DNA from: Apostichopus parvimensis
Lineage: Eukaryota; Echinodermata; Holothuroidea; Aspidochirotida; Stichopodidae
Assembly: GCA_000934455.1 (NCBI GenBank)
Contig: KN894274.1
Coordinates: 1-29,263 of the forward strand
Direction: 5' to 3'
DNA length: 29,263 nucleotides
Below, piece by piece: positions 1 through 13,218 of the stretch (the stretch's first letter is position 1; each line of letters starts with the position of its first letter). The notes beneath the pieces are model-generated. The model did no database searches and was not told where the DNA came from. It saw only the letters and a program-made list of their open reading frames with translations. The position numbers and the translations under genes are program-made.

Positions 1-618
1 TTAAGTAGATGAATCGGTACTCTTCTGAACTCGAGGGTAATTAGCTTCGAACGCTAATTGTTTCAGTGTGAACTGTCAAGCCATGCAGAAGTCTTTAGGA
101 GGTGTACATGAACAGTCTTCTATATATACTTGTAATATAATTAGCTATGATTCTTGGTTAAATAGTGTAAAGTATGAAGGAGATGGCAGGGTAGAGATAG
201 ATGATGGCAGCTAGGGTAGGTGAAATGGTGGTGAAAGGCGAATAAGCCCAGCACTCAGACCTGACAAAGAGGGGGTGGGGAGGGCTTCAGGGGAATGCCG
301 CTATAGCCCCTTAGCCAAGGCAAAATGTAGACTTAAAAAAACAGTTGACATAATTTTCCCTGGGGCCCAACATGGCTCTGAAGTGCTCCGCTACAACTCA
401 TTGTTTTTACTGCGATCTATGGTGACAGAGATTTTAATGTCCATGCTCTAAAGATATGGAACAGACAGGCAGAATATCAAGAAAAGTCATTATGAAAAAT
501 TCAACATTATCCTGAAAGACCCCCCTCCCCTATTTTCTCTCAAGAGTAATTTTTAACTGTCCCTTTCATTTTACTTCAGCACCTTATATAGCCGCAGATT
601 TTGACTTTCAGTAAATTG
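1..618. other. Non-coding, nothing recognised
   Basis: AT-rich unique-looking sequence with short G-rich patches (gagggggtggggaggg near 270). No open frame with recognisable protein content and no RNA gene was seen. Confidence 0.6.
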
Positions 619-947
619 TCATGGATTGATTGATTGGTTGGTTGTTTGGTCAGTGAAGTTTGGCTGATCAGCTGGATCAAAAGGCAACATTCTTGCATGT
701 TCCAAGAAGTCAAGAAAGACTCCACTTAAATTATTAACATGTTCATAAGAATCAGAATGTAAAAAACGTCCATAATGTATATAGGTACAATTTATCCATC
801 CTTTCCTTCTAATTCTCTGTACCCATTTTTTCACTTGTTCTTTTGTAAATTAATTTACTTTCTTTGTAAAGTGCCTTGAGCAGTAACTTTTGTATACTGA
901 TTTGGCGCTATATAAGTCTCATTTATTATTATTATTATTATTATTAC
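619..947 (-). repeat. Dispersed repeat, copy A (core 820-947)
   Basis: In minus orientation it reads (TAA)n, then atgagacttatatagcgcc, a gctcaaggcactttacaaag segment, and attaatttacaaaagaacaag. The same order and near-identical bases occur in copy B at 13219-13359. The (ATT)n microsatellite at 921-947 forms one end, as in many non-LTR or SINE-like elements of marine invertebrates. Similarity to copy B is clear for 820-947. Further left only short patches match (for example ttaagtggagtctttcttgac, reverse strand), so the left edge is uncertain. A 71-codon minus-strand open frame here carries no recognisable protein. Confidence 0.6.
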
Positions 948-3614
948 CCAGAGTGCAGGTTTGGTTTACCCACATGTGAATGTAGTATATTGAATCCCAG
1001 GTATATCTGAAGGAGGAAGTAAAAGATTACCAATTTGACCAATCTTGCAATGCTTGTGTAATTTAATAGACTCTATTCCTTTAAATATTGAATAAACACA
1101 CGGAAAGAAACTTTCCCATGGAAATATCTATCTGCATCCTTGATGGGTAATCAAATCAAAATATAGTTACCTCGGACAGTCTAATAAATGTAAACAATTA
1201 AGCTTTTTTTTTGCATGTGGAGGACCACTTGAGCATAAAATGATGGGGATTGCGTTGTACGGTGATTAAACAAGGGGTATTTATGATTCTTCGAATTTGG
1301 GTAAGCAATCAATTTTGTTTTTATTTAAATGTACAGTAATATTAAACATATAATCTAGAATAGTATTCTTTGGATAGCTGCACAGGGGAGTATTTACCAG
1401 GTTTATTTTATCTATGACAAATTACTGATATCTTTGTGTATCAACAATGACACTTTTTCGCCCACAACAATGTGCGGGCTGGATGAAACGGCTTACGTTA
1501 AATTCTTTTATGACCTTCAAACCATATTTAAATAGGGTCATAAAATTAGAGGAAACTCCATTATCATGCTTTAAATCATATGTGACGATCTGCTTGTGGA
1601 CATTTTGGTTTCATTTCAGAAACAGAAATTCAAAAATTTTAGTGTGAATGACCTGAATGAAATGAAATTTGAAACTATGAAGGAATATATGTAGTTAAAA
1701 ACTCCTGTTTCTTCATTTTAAGGGAGAACATTGGAACTCTGTTCTTTCTTGCTGATTCATAGAAAAGTCTCGCCTTCTTTGAAAAGTACAAGAAGCTAGC
1801 TGTAATAGGTCATCAAATGCCAATTGGCTGTGATATTGCCTTTATCTGGATTATATATCTCGCTAATTCTTCCATGGTATTTAAGTAAATTGTAGTCAGC
1901 ATATTTAGAATCATACAGTGAGAGAGTGGGGGAGGGGAGGCCTCACTAAGGTAAAGAACAAGGCAAGAGAACTTTTTTTATAAAGATTTCTTTGGAACTA
2001 GATTCCAAGTGATTATAATAAACAGGTATGTATGTCATTTACTGATGGGTTTTCTCATGCAAAAGGTGAGCAGACTTTATTTGCAGTCCCATACACAGTG
2101 CATGTAGCATCAGCAGCAATGATTATAGCAATCATTTTATCAGCCAAATCTTGATTACTAGTGAACAATATACTCTTCTCAAGTAAATTAAGGCTGATAT
2201 TGACAGTGAATATGTTACCTCATGTTTTTTATCTAATGTATATAATGAAAGTAATCTTGTAGCTGTAAACATTCAAATTCATGCTAATGATGATTGAGAG
2301 TTTGCCAAATTTATTTGGCAACATCTGGCCACATACTAGAGCTAATGTTCAACACATTCCATATTTTGTTGTTACCAAGTATGAACAGGCACAGTACAAT
2401 TAGCACTGATTATATGTGATGCATGCATGTAAACATCATATAGATCTATATATAAATATCATATATATCTATATATATATTTATATCTTGTAAGCTTACT
2501 TCAAATTCAATATCTGTTAGATACTTATGGAGAATGTACAGTTATTAATGAGAAACAGACCAGAAATAAAACTGTACTGTAGTATCTGGCAAAATATCAA
2601 ACCACAAAGAAAAACAATGGTGAAAAGAAACCTCATTAGTATTAGATTGGAATCAACAGGGGAATCCCCATTGATTTTCAGACTGCATTAAAATCTGTAC
2701 TGTGTTTTTTTTAATGGTCATTACTATACAGTGAAAATATTTGTAATAAAAATAAGTTTTTCTACCTATCAGGAATCCTGATAGTTTTTGATCAGATAGC
2801 AGATTCATCTTCAAAGTCAAACTAACTGGTCATGCTAGAAGATCAAACATCAGGTCGCTATGGTGATTTTAACTATAGTTTTCCAATACTCACAGTGTAT
2901 AGTTAACCTAAATTGAAATTGGTTTTTAAGCTCTTTCTCTCTCTCTCATTCCTTCAATGTACTATACAAACAGTGTATTTTTTATCATTATTTTCAAAGC
3001 CATACGTGTAAAATGTCACTCAAACCACTGCGACACCATATTTGCAATGTACAGTGTATGTAACTACATATGTATTATATTTCACACAGTGTTTGTTGTT
3101 AACACCAGCTGTTGCAGTACACACTGTACGTATACTGTACCAACAGATTTCTCAAAAATAAATCTCGTGAAAGAATGAAATAGCATCGAATCTCCTTTAC
3201 GCAACATCTTAATTACTCAGGTTTGTTTTCTTCTGATATCTTTAATGTTTGTGTTCAATTTAAAGTCTTCATATTCTAATTTGCTTATTTAAATCAGAAA
3301 TATGACCTTGGTGGCCTGAAGCAAAGACATGCATTACCAGATCAGACTACCACCTTCACCTTCCCTACACCTCTCACTGCCCCCCCCCCCTTTCCTCCTT
3401 CATATCAGACCATGTACCAACTGCCCCACACACTTTCTTCCATGTTTATCGACCCATTAAAATTGTATGGAGCTTCCAGTGTAAATGTAATCTGTTGATC
3501 TGTGTACATGTACTTCTACATATAATTCCTTTTCTGACAAAAGCATTACAGATCCTATGATCAGTAGTGCTCATCCTTAAGTATTGAACCCTCCATGAAC
3601 TGGACATGTAGATA
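948..3614. other. Non-coding with short simple repeats
   Basis: Only short chance frames occur. It holds a TA-rich stretch (2436-2487), a (CT)n stretch (2937-2949) and an 11-base C run (3380-3390). TACAGTGTA-like strings recur near 2560-3140, but they look like low-complexity variation and not an array. Confidence 0.6.
2436..2487. repeat. TA-rich simple repeat
   Basis: Imperfect alternating TA with interspersed C, for example catatatatctatatatata. A similar stretch is at 7478-7525. Confidence 0.7.
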
Positions 3615-3905
3615 AAATTACATCTCCGATATATGCAAATTGATCTCCATCACTGCGTCCATCTTTCGTGTACCTCGGCCTGATGTCGAGGCAGCGGTTT
3701 TTACCCGCAAGGCATTGATTTGCATTAAGAGAGTCCTTCAGAGTGACCAGGTTACAAAAATGTTAATTAGTATACACTTGAAAGCCTCCCCATCACCATC
3801 CTATCAATAAATGGGATTAATTAGCCGAAAGTGAGAGGTGATGCAGCTTGTAGCCCAACAGCGGAGCCTAATGAGATAATGAAGCAGATTGCTTTACAGG
3901 GGGTG
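3615..3905. promoter_or_regulatory. Candidate conserved non-coding element / enhancer
   Basis: This block differs from its surroundings in having mixed composition, no simple repeats and dense transcription-factor core motifs. An octamer ATTTGCAT (POU) lies at 3718-3725 and TTAATTAG homeodomain cores at 3763-3770 and 3817-3824. An Onecut-like TATCAATAA is at about 3802-3810, with TAATGA cores at 3869 and 3877. A frame on the + strand stays open for about 60 codons, but has no start or recognisable protein. It reads like the ancient conserved elements seen near developmental genes; conservation is not demonstrated here. Confidence 0.3.
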
Positions 3906-3948
3906 GGATTGAGAAATGGAGAGATCATGCCTGATCATCCTCTTAGGT

Positions 3949-3980
3949 GGAGAGAGAGAGATTGAGAGAGAGAGGGGAGG
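3949..3980. repeat. (GA)n microsatellite
   Basis: Interrupted GA dinucleotide repeat at the right edge of the candidate regulatory block. Confidence 0.75.
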
Positions 3981-6900
3981 ATGGATTATGACTGTCAACT
4001 GGTCAGTGAAGCTTTTACAAGAAGAATTTGTGGGATTATACGTATTCACAGACATGGAGATATGAGTATCCAGACTAGGCTACAACAGAAAGCAATTAGA
4101 ATTTCAAAGGCACTCATCATAGGTATGAAAATAGCTAATGCATATATTTACAACGGAAGGTAATGTATTCTTTCGAGTCCATGTCGTAATATAACCCCCC
4201 CCCCCCCAATATACATAACTTAACTGTAATTGATTGGTCATTCTGTATGTACTTCATTACTCTTCTTACAGCACAAATGCTTGAAGAGTTCTTTTTGATA
4301 TATGTCAGTTCTGTTTCATTTTGAAATATGTCAGTTCCGTTTATAGTATCTTGTGTCATATTTCAGAGGAAAAAGTGTTTAATGATTTATTAAGAGAGGG
4401 TCGTGGCAGAGCTTGTCATATCTTCAGTTCTTTTTAAGTGGTATTTTCCTGGTTTATATTAAATAGGTGTTTAAAGGGGGACATACATCAGTTGTGCTGT
4501 CAGTGATAGATTGGAAATTAATTATACATGTACGACTATACATGTTGCTATTACCATGATCACAAAATAACTAGTTCAGATCAACACATCATACAACTTT
4601 TTAAACTTTTGGTTTGTGGTCGAAAAAACATTATTAGATCATCACCCGTGTGTCTTCACATACATTACCCCAGGTAATATGCTGTGATGTCATTACCACT
4701 ATTACACCTAACGACCAATTAAAGCCTCACAACTAAAATGAATAATTAGTGATCAGTAGGGTTTGTAAACGGGCCTTATTTTATAACTACAGAACTGAGA
4801 AACATGAAGAACTTGGTTACAGATCGATGGATGGCCAGTTATGCGTTACTGGGGGAATTTTCTATTGTACATTTAAAAGGAAAGAAGATATCATCGTAGT
4901 CACTTCAGAATCTGTGTAAATTAAAAGAAAAGTCACATGCTCATCACTTGAAAATGAAGCCTAAAGGTTTCGAGTGAGACTTCTAAATTTGAAGAAGATA
5001 GCACAAAAGGATGATCTTTCAAAACACTTTTAAATTTATATCAATCTTTCAAGGACTTATTCATACGCTATGAAAGCTTAATTTTCATTTTGAAATGCTG
5101 ACGTTTGCTGTTTAATCACAGTAGATATACATGCATCAGCAAAACTGATACATGTCATTGCAGATTTTGTTTACTCAAAAAGTTTGTCTTCATTCATTAG
5201 GTTGATTGTTTTTTGTCGCATTTTTGATTTTCTTTTATCGCATTTGTCGCATATTTTGCTTCTTAATTTAGTTGATTGGGTGTGTCTGACATTGTTGCCA
5301 CAGTTAGGACGTCTTTCCCTTACCTTCGCTGACTTTGTTGGCCGGTCCTTATATCAAAAGTTGAATTATCAAATGTTGTTAATGTCTTTCTGCTCATCGT
5401 GGAGGTCTCTTTAATTGTTATGTTGTAAGAATTTTGTAGCTACAAGGATATAGCAGAGTTTTGTTTATATGCACATATTTCGTATCCTAGCTTCTACATA
5501 TCCTACAGGATCGTACACCAAGTTGAAAGGTAGGTAATTTCATAATGTGACGACACATTGTTATCTTCTGGAAGAGAGAAAACAGTCAGGGAGAAAACAT
5601 GATGGATGTCATTTTGTGATGACTTAAATTTCCCAAATTATTTTGCAAAACATTCAGTTGTTTACTGTTGCTTCAGTTGTGTAGGTCAAAAGTTGATAGG
5701 CTTATGGTGTACAATGACAAAAGTAGTTTTGAAAAGCGAAATAACAAAGCTGTAACTGAATCTAGTGACATCTTATTGGCAACTTTGCTATATAATCATG
5801 TGTTGTGATATTGGTATTTCAGTCAACCGTTGCTTTCAGAAGGAATATGTTTTTGAAGTATTCAGTGAAATCAAGTAATTCATTCCAGGAGGCTCTCTGC
5901 AGCATTAGCTGTGCATATCACTACATGGTGCGTCCTGTTTTCTATGCTAATGTACTATATATATCACAAGCACTATAGGGACACTGCAGTCAGGGATTTA
6001 TATGTCAACTCTCAGTAGGAATGGAGGAATTTTAAGTGCTGTCCTTCCTCTGTTGATAGGAGGCAGTAGGTCCTCGAAAAGGTAAAAGATGTATTCAGTC
6101 TTTTAGTAGGCTACACAGTCCAAGCAGTAATAGTAGGTGTATATGCAAGATATCTCCAGTGGACTGTTGCTCAACTCACTGGTCAAAACAACAATAGAGG
6201 ATTTCTGTTGGTCATCTAGGGATTTGCAGATTCTGTTTGTGTCTGTTGTCAAGCTGTGACCTTGAAAGATCTAGGCTTTACCTCCATTGTCTAAATTACC
6301 TCTGTTGCCATGGGAATGTGATTGTTCATTGTGTAACACTCTTGGATAGTAAGTGAGAGAAGGTAAACCTTTTTTTTTTTTTTCATTTTGTTTTTCTTCT
6401 TCTGTTGAAATGATTTCTATGAATTTGTGAATTTTATCTCTTTTTTAATCTGCACATATCATTTCTGATTTCTAGTTTGGTCACATTCTAGTTAGATACA
6501 TATTGATATTAAATACATCTCCTGTGGTAGATGTAACAATGTGTTCTTTGTTTGGAACTTCTGTGCAAAAGATCATGACCAGCTGATATGTATACACCCA
6601 CCCCCAACCCCAACCAATTATCTAGTCAACATAATTTCCATTTGTAAACATTCATAGGAAAATCAGAGATGTTCTTGTTTGTGAAGAATATATGCGAGGA
6701 AATATTTTCTTTTGTTAGTCATAGTCGTAGTGCATTTTCTGTCAGATATGACGTTAAAATTAATGTGATAATGTGAATGTAATGTAATGTAATGTAAGAA
6801 AGTGTGTAAAATAATTGTAGGTTCTGAATATTAGGTGAACTTTGACCTTCTGCTGATCTTTCTTTGTTATGGTGGTAGACCTTCATTGTAAAAGTTCCAC

Positions 6901-8719
6901 ATGGCTATTAGACAGACTAGATTTCTCAAGAGCTATGTTGTTCAATTGCACTGAAACCATATGTACAGTAAAATCAATGTCATTAAACAGTGTAGTATGT
7001 CATAAAATGTTTGTACAGGAATAAAAAAAAATTCATGTTTCATGTAGCAGGGATCACTTTTCGTTCAGCGATCACTTTACACTAATCATATTAAAAACTC
7101 CCATGTTTCCTGGTCACTGCCATGCCTAATTGAAATCTTTTGATTTGATTTGATCTGAATCAAATTGAAATTGTGTTTACATTAGAAACTTTTCATGTGC
7201 AACAGCTTTGTATGGAACTCTGAGACTGTCTGTATGTGTATAATCATTGTCTAGACTATATATACAATCTGTTTTAAGACAAGCAATGTTTCCTGTTTGA
7301 ACATACAAGATGGCATCATTCTGTATTAGACATACACTGTAATAGGATCAGCCATGCTTGTGCTTCTATAACCACTACGAGAACTAAATATCTTTTTTTC
7401 CCCTAACTTTCCATTTTTCTGGAAATGACCATTTTTGTTCAGATCTTCAAATTTATCTTCAGTTTTCTTCTAACCATGTATATATATGTCTATATTTCTA
7501 TATATATTTATAATATACATATATTGTGCAAATTGATATCACTCGTCTTGTTTTACATGTTTCATATAGACATGCGTCCTTTTACAAAATGCATGGCTGC
7601 AGTTACATATCAGACAGCCAGGGAAGTTGCTTAATCAACTGAGACGTTTTCCCACGAAAGTATTTTTTTGTCCGATGATGACTTGATTCGTAGGGTAAAA
7701 TGGTGACTTCTCACCTGTAGTCGATTTCACTTTCCAAATGATTGCATGAATATAAGACTTATTAGGTAAAATTGAAACTGGAGTCATTTGTGACCCAGCA
7801 TGGGCCCAGCATGGTGTTGTGATGTGTCATAGTGTACAGTTTTTGAGGTCAGTTTTTTTTATAGTCGAGGAAGCGGGAACATATGTCGACCTCACCGTTT
7901 CCGGTCCTGCAGTGGTCTTTCCAATGGTTTATATATTGATATTGCTGTTTTCCAACAATGTCCTCCCACAGAAAACAAATGGAATCATTGTTTATATGTA
8001 TATTTTTAACGGTTATTGGTGTAAGTTGTGATCTTTAATGTGTTGTTAGTAGCCATGTGTGCATGGAATGCATAAAGGTAACATTATTTTCAGTTGTGGC
8101 TGATATTTCAATGGGTCCTTTCTTTCAAAAGTTTTGTTTTCAGCAATGTGCTTATGTAATTATCGGTATAATTTTCATTCTTAAGACCAGCTGATTGCCA
8201 GATGATTTGTAATCTTTCCTCTGAGAATTAAAGAGGCTGCTTGTATATTTTGAAAGTACGAAAGAAGGATGTTTTGCTCATAGAGGAAAGGGATTGCGAA
8301 GGCAAAGTTGTTATTATGCAGTCGCATGATTGAATTAGCATATTCAAAGTATGAAAATGCTATATGTTTAGCACATGTGTATCAGACACACTCCTTCATT
8401 GATATTGACTGTGCATTCTTCCATTCAAATGCTAGGAGGTGTTTCCCCTTTTGCCAACCCTCCTTCCTCAAAACAAAAACCGTACCAGAGCTAGTTATCA
8501 GCCTATAATCAATGATATATAATATATTATATATTGTTAAATATAATAATTCAAATTAGATGAGACTCTTAAAAAAGAGGTTAAATTTTTGAATCTATAA
8601 AAGAAATGTTGTAACAAAAGTTGAACAAGCATGCTGACCAGATATTTTGTAGTTTACACAATGTATGTTGCAATTTATTACAAATGGCTTGCTATTAAGG
8701 TAAATCCCTTTGTCCCTTA
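3981..8719. other. Non-coding, low-complexity interspersed
   Basis: No gene recognised. Contents: a 13-base C run (4195-4207), four AATGT units (6776-6795), an 8-bp inverted repeat ATTTGATT/AATCAAAT at 7143-7165 and TA-rich sequence at 7478-7525. Open frames of 60-76 codons are at the level expected by chance. The block at 4620-4760 is listed separately. Confidence 0.6.
4620..4760. promoter_or_regulatory. Weaker candidate regulatory block
   Basis: High-complexity sequence with homeodomain-like cores (CAATTAAAG near 4718, AATAATTAG near 4741), a CREB-like TGATGTCATTA near 4686 and a forkhead-like GTAAAC near 4766. It lies within 1 kb of the stronger candidate at 3615-3905 and could be part of the same regulatory cluster. 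Motif cores like these are expected often in AT-rich DNA. Confidence 0.15.
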
Positions 8720-8781
8720 CACCCCCTCTCCCTCCCCCACCTTTCCTCACATTTTCATCACCCCCTCTCCCTCCCCCACCT
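8720..8781. repeat. Pyrimidine-rich 23-bp direct repeat
   Basis: The string caccccctctccctccccc + acct occurs at 8720-8742 and again at 8759-8781, a 39-base period. The overlapping proline-rich open frames in this stretch are products of this composition. Confidence 0.8.
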
Positions 8782-11700
8782 CAAGATTTTGCTCCCAGAC
8801 TTGGCGCTGCCACATACTGCTGGGTTTGTCTTAATATGTCATTCTGTTCCACCTTCTTGCAGATCCATGAACTTGGCAGATTTCTTGGCTCAAAGATTAG
8901 AATATTCTGATTTCTCTTTGGCTGGGAATTTGTTTATGAAAATGTACCCATAATTTTCAAACCCTAAGGATACAGAAAAATATAGATGTAATGCCAACAA
9001 ATTGTTAAAAAAAAAGGAAAATAAGGGGGTGGATTAGAGTCACATGACATCACAAAACTATGCCACTTTACCAGAGAATGATATTGACAAATTTTCTTTT
9101 CGGGGTTACTGGGTGATAACTTTCTCTGACCTTTTGCTTTTTTTGTGATGTCACCAGGGAATTAACGATTCCTGTAAATACAACCCTTAGGGGCTGAAAT
9201 AACAGGTAACAAGTATGACCTGTCTTGAAGGACAGGAGAAAGAGAGATAGGAAAAAAAAACTCATCTCAAGTTCAGTTTTGGCCTTGATCCTGATCTTAA
9301 CATGTACCTACATGAGAGCTATTTGAAACCAGTATTTCTGAAGTCTTCCATATGGTTTGGAAGACCAGGATAGATTAGGAGTCTTGTACCTCTCTCTACA
9401 GTAACTGTGTTAGTCATCATGAAAAGCTGCTGCTGGTGTGTCACATATGAGCTCGGACTGGAAAATATAAACATAAATAGGAATTGGATTTTGTAAACTA
9501 TACTTGAAAAAGCGGATTTTGAAAGTTTTACCTTTGGGAATGGATCAAGTTTAATCAGGTAGCAAAATATGCATATCTTTATTTTGAATTATCATTATAT
9601 ATATTAAATTTGTTTGTCATTTACAAGTGAACTTATTGCGCTCTTCTTAAACGTGCCCTCATTTTTGGGGAGCAGTTGATTCTTATTAAAGTAAAGATAA
9701 CTTTAAGAGACTAAATATGGTTATTGGAGATTGTAAGTAAAATTATGACTATATGTAGCTCATGGGTTGAGTGTTGTTTAAGAAATAAAATCAATTTTGA
9801 AGTGATCATGTTAAAAATCATGATGATTTTTATACTTGAGATAATCGTATATATTTTACCGCAATTGTGTCAAGTACTTCATCGCTTGTAGTGCAGTTTT
9901 GCTACTGTACACATACTTAGGAATTTCATTTATGTGAATCGCACAGCGTCCGCAGAATTCAGTGAATTGTATGTGTTCAGTCACTTTATGTGCACAATGG
10001 CGGAATTGTTGTGAGCATTGTGCAAATTAATTTTGGCGCGAGGTTTTAGCTTCCTCCTCATTTTACAATATGTTGTTAGCAGACAGTTTATTAGTGTTAT
10101 NNNNNNNNNNNNNNNNNNNNNNNNNNNNNNNNNNNNNNNNNNNNNNNNNNNNNNNNNNNNNNNNNNNNNNNNNNNNNNNNNNNNNNNNNNNNNNNNNNNN
10201 NNNNNNNNNNNNNNNNNNNNNNNNNNNNNNNNNNNNNNNNNNNNNNNNNNNNNNNNNNNNNNNNNNNNNNNNNNNNNNNNNNNNNNNNNNNNNNNNNNNN
10301 NNNNNNNNNNNNNNNNNNNNNNNNNNNNNNNNNNNTATATACGTGCCATCATCTAGATGACCTGCAAACTGAAAACTTTTCAAAATGCTGTGATTTTTAC
10401 ATATCCTAATTAAAGTCATCTATAGTAAGTGGATATATGTTACTTTCAGGGGGCAGGCGGGCAGGGATGATCTCTGTGTATACATATCTCTCTGTGTATA
10501 CATATATGTCTCATACTGAGGAAGTTATTATTTATATTGTACCTCTGGCGCCTACACATCGAACAATATTGTACTTGAAGAGGGTTTTAATGTCCAGCCT
10601 ATAGATGTGTTAATAAGCAATATTCATGTCGAAAAAGAGCAATTAAATTGTCAGCTGTCTGTGAAATGAGGTAACCATACTCCCAAAAGAGGTCACATTA
10701 TAATTAATTAAAAAACCTGTCTGGGTAGCCGTGTGGGTCGTTGTCGTCGGACTTGACGACTATTAAAAGTAATGCTCTCGACGATGTGGAAACAAACAGT
10801 CGTCGTGGCAACACCCTTTACGCCTTTCATGCATGCCGGGGGTAGGTCAGTGAACCCGTGTATGACACATGTTACATTGATTGAGCACAAATGTGCCTGG
10901 TTAAGAAAAAATTTCAAATTGTGCATTGGGGCATCTTAGCTGAGCAGGAAGAGTGGATTCATGCAGCTATGGGGAGATATATAATACAGGAGGTTTGGAA
11001 TGTTTGTAGTATTATTTCGTGGGCAGATTATGCAGATCAGTTTCATCTGTAAAGGTTTAGTCAGTCCGTATATATCGATATATATGTTGTAAGGCCGAGA
11101 GCAATTTAAAATGTTTTGTATGAGATGAACTAGAACAAGAAGAGAGTCATAAGATGTTTTGACCGATAGTTTTGATCACGGAATGGAAGGGAACGAGAAC
11201 AGACGTATTTTTGATGTCATGAAAATGTGGAAAGAAATAAGGAAAGGAGATTGATTATTAATGCACCCACTTATGAGTCTGATCTGGATTGTTACAGTTT
11301 TTCCCTAAATTTTGCCATACTTCTCAGCTATATTGGAGCCCACACCTGGTTTACTTCTGGCTTGTAACACTATAGCCTGATATGCGCAAAAAAGTTGCAT
11401 AGTTTCGCTAATATATCTTTCTGCAACACCAATCTTCCACCAAAATTTGGCTCGCATTATTGAGTCTCCCCCCCCCATTCTCTCTTCTCCCACCCCCAGT
11501 TCAAAATATCTTGCGACGCAACAGGAGACATCCCGTCTACTTACAGGTAGAGAACTGGACTAAGACTTCCATTCCACTTTAATGTCAAAACATTTTGGAC
11601 ACAAGACATTTGTCTGGAAATCCTTAAGAGGATGGTCAATGATGAGCAAAGGACAATTTAGCATGAACATGTTTTGAAATTTCAAATGGTTAGTTTCTTT

Positions 11701-13218
11701 TGTATTCAAGTTTGTTGTTTTCTCAACTGACAGTACTTATATACATAAAATATAGCAATGTGTATAATAAAGGTGTGGAAGTAAGTGTTCCATAAAACCT
11801 TAAAAGGTTGTAAGAGAGTAGAACACTCCCAGCTAAAAAGGAAATATAGGAACAAATTACATAATCTTAGAATAACTGCAGTACAGTAACACACACAGTA
11901 TGTAGGCATACAGTTAATACTGTATTTGTATTGCTCATATACTGTGCACATTGGTTTGTAATGTCCATATAGTGGTTAAGTTTGGGATCAAGAACAAGGA
12001 AATAAAATGACGATGATGTATTGTGTGATATGGTTGTAGCCTTGTCTAGTTTTGTTGTTACAATTAGAACCATAAAAACAACAAGCCATGTATCAGCCAG
12101 TACTCCTAACAGATCCTTGTAGACCTAAATATTACCTACCTGGGCTACTTCAGAAAGCCACTCTAATATTTATAGTACATGAAGTACATGTTAGAATTAG
12201 TATCTTATCGGGTAACCCACATAGTACCATTCAGGATTAATGTGAGACGCATTAATTAAACAATTGTAAGCACATGGAAAACCTATGTTACATTTGTATA
12301 GTTGCTGGCTTACCTTTTGATCTCAAAACAAGAAGTAGTAACAAAACATATAGTCATGAAACTAAGCTTCCCAGCAGACAGAGAGAAACTTTTGGAGGGC
12401 AACAGGGGGCGAGGGTCTCTAATTAACCCTTACCCCCATTTCAGACGTCCTTTGTCGTGACAATCATCATCTCAGATCTCAATTATTTGATATGTGAATG
12501 GCAAGTCTCTGGTCATGAATGTTATCTTAATATGTTGACTCATAGTCACTGCAATCACATTACCAAGGTAGGGATGTACCTGATTTCATTTTAAAATACT
12601 TTTGGTAAGTTTTTTTCAGTCTGTTTTGGAATGTGTAATTTTCGGCAATTTTGACATCTGAAATTGGTCTAATCAAATTTCTGTAAAAAGCCTTCTCAGA
12701 TATCCATGCTTGAGCTGATTCCCTCCTCTTAACTAATATCAGGTCACCTATTGGCTAAAGGCAATCCTTGTTGTGGATGGATAATTGCCTTTGTGTTTAG
12801 CCATGGCCTTGATATTGGGGTGAAAGGTCACATATTTCTTGTCATATTTGATTGAATAAATATTTGTAATTGGACAACTCTGACATGTCTCTTGCAATTA
12901 TTGTAAACCTCAGAAAGAGCTGACAGAAAGAGAAACTGGGCTGTGATGATAAGAAGAAGTTAATAACTTTTCAATCAAGAAACATTCCTTCATAGCTAGA
13001 GCTCTGTATATAGAGCATATACTGTATATAATACATCGGGTAGGACATGCTAGAACTGAGGGGCAATGGATTAATAGATTGGAATGGTGTTACTAGTAAG
13101 GGTGCATTTTATAAGTAAGAAGGTAATAAGGGGGAGGGGGTGAGGGAGAGATGGGTGAGGGGGAGAGGTGAAGAATTAAGCTAAGAAAAGTTGTGTAGAG
13201 TAGAATAGGAAAGGTTAG
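8782..13218. other. Non-coding, includes the assembly gap
   Basis: No gene recognised on either side of the gap. Noted inside: an 18-base-period tandem of tctctgtgtatacata (10471-10504), a GTCGTC/GACGAC-rich patch (10740-10805), and a 9-base C run (11468-11476). The rest is AT-rich with chance-length frames. Confidence 0.6.
10101..10335. other. Assembly gap (235 N)
   Basis: All 235 positions are N. Open frames computed across it are artefacts. The flanks are ordinary AT-rich sequence and give no hint of what is missing. Confidence 1.

Noticed and set aside
2560..3140. Recurring TACAGTGTA / TACTGTA strings
   Set aside because: Irregular spacing and changing flanks, so not an array; probably low-complexity variation.
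3613..3807. About 60-codon open frame on the + strand in the candidate element
   Set aside because: It has no start near its beginning, no good splice sites at both ends and no recognisable protein; the length is not surprising.
9981..10419. Open frames spanning the N run
   Set aside because: They consist mostly of unknown residues and are artefacts of the gap.
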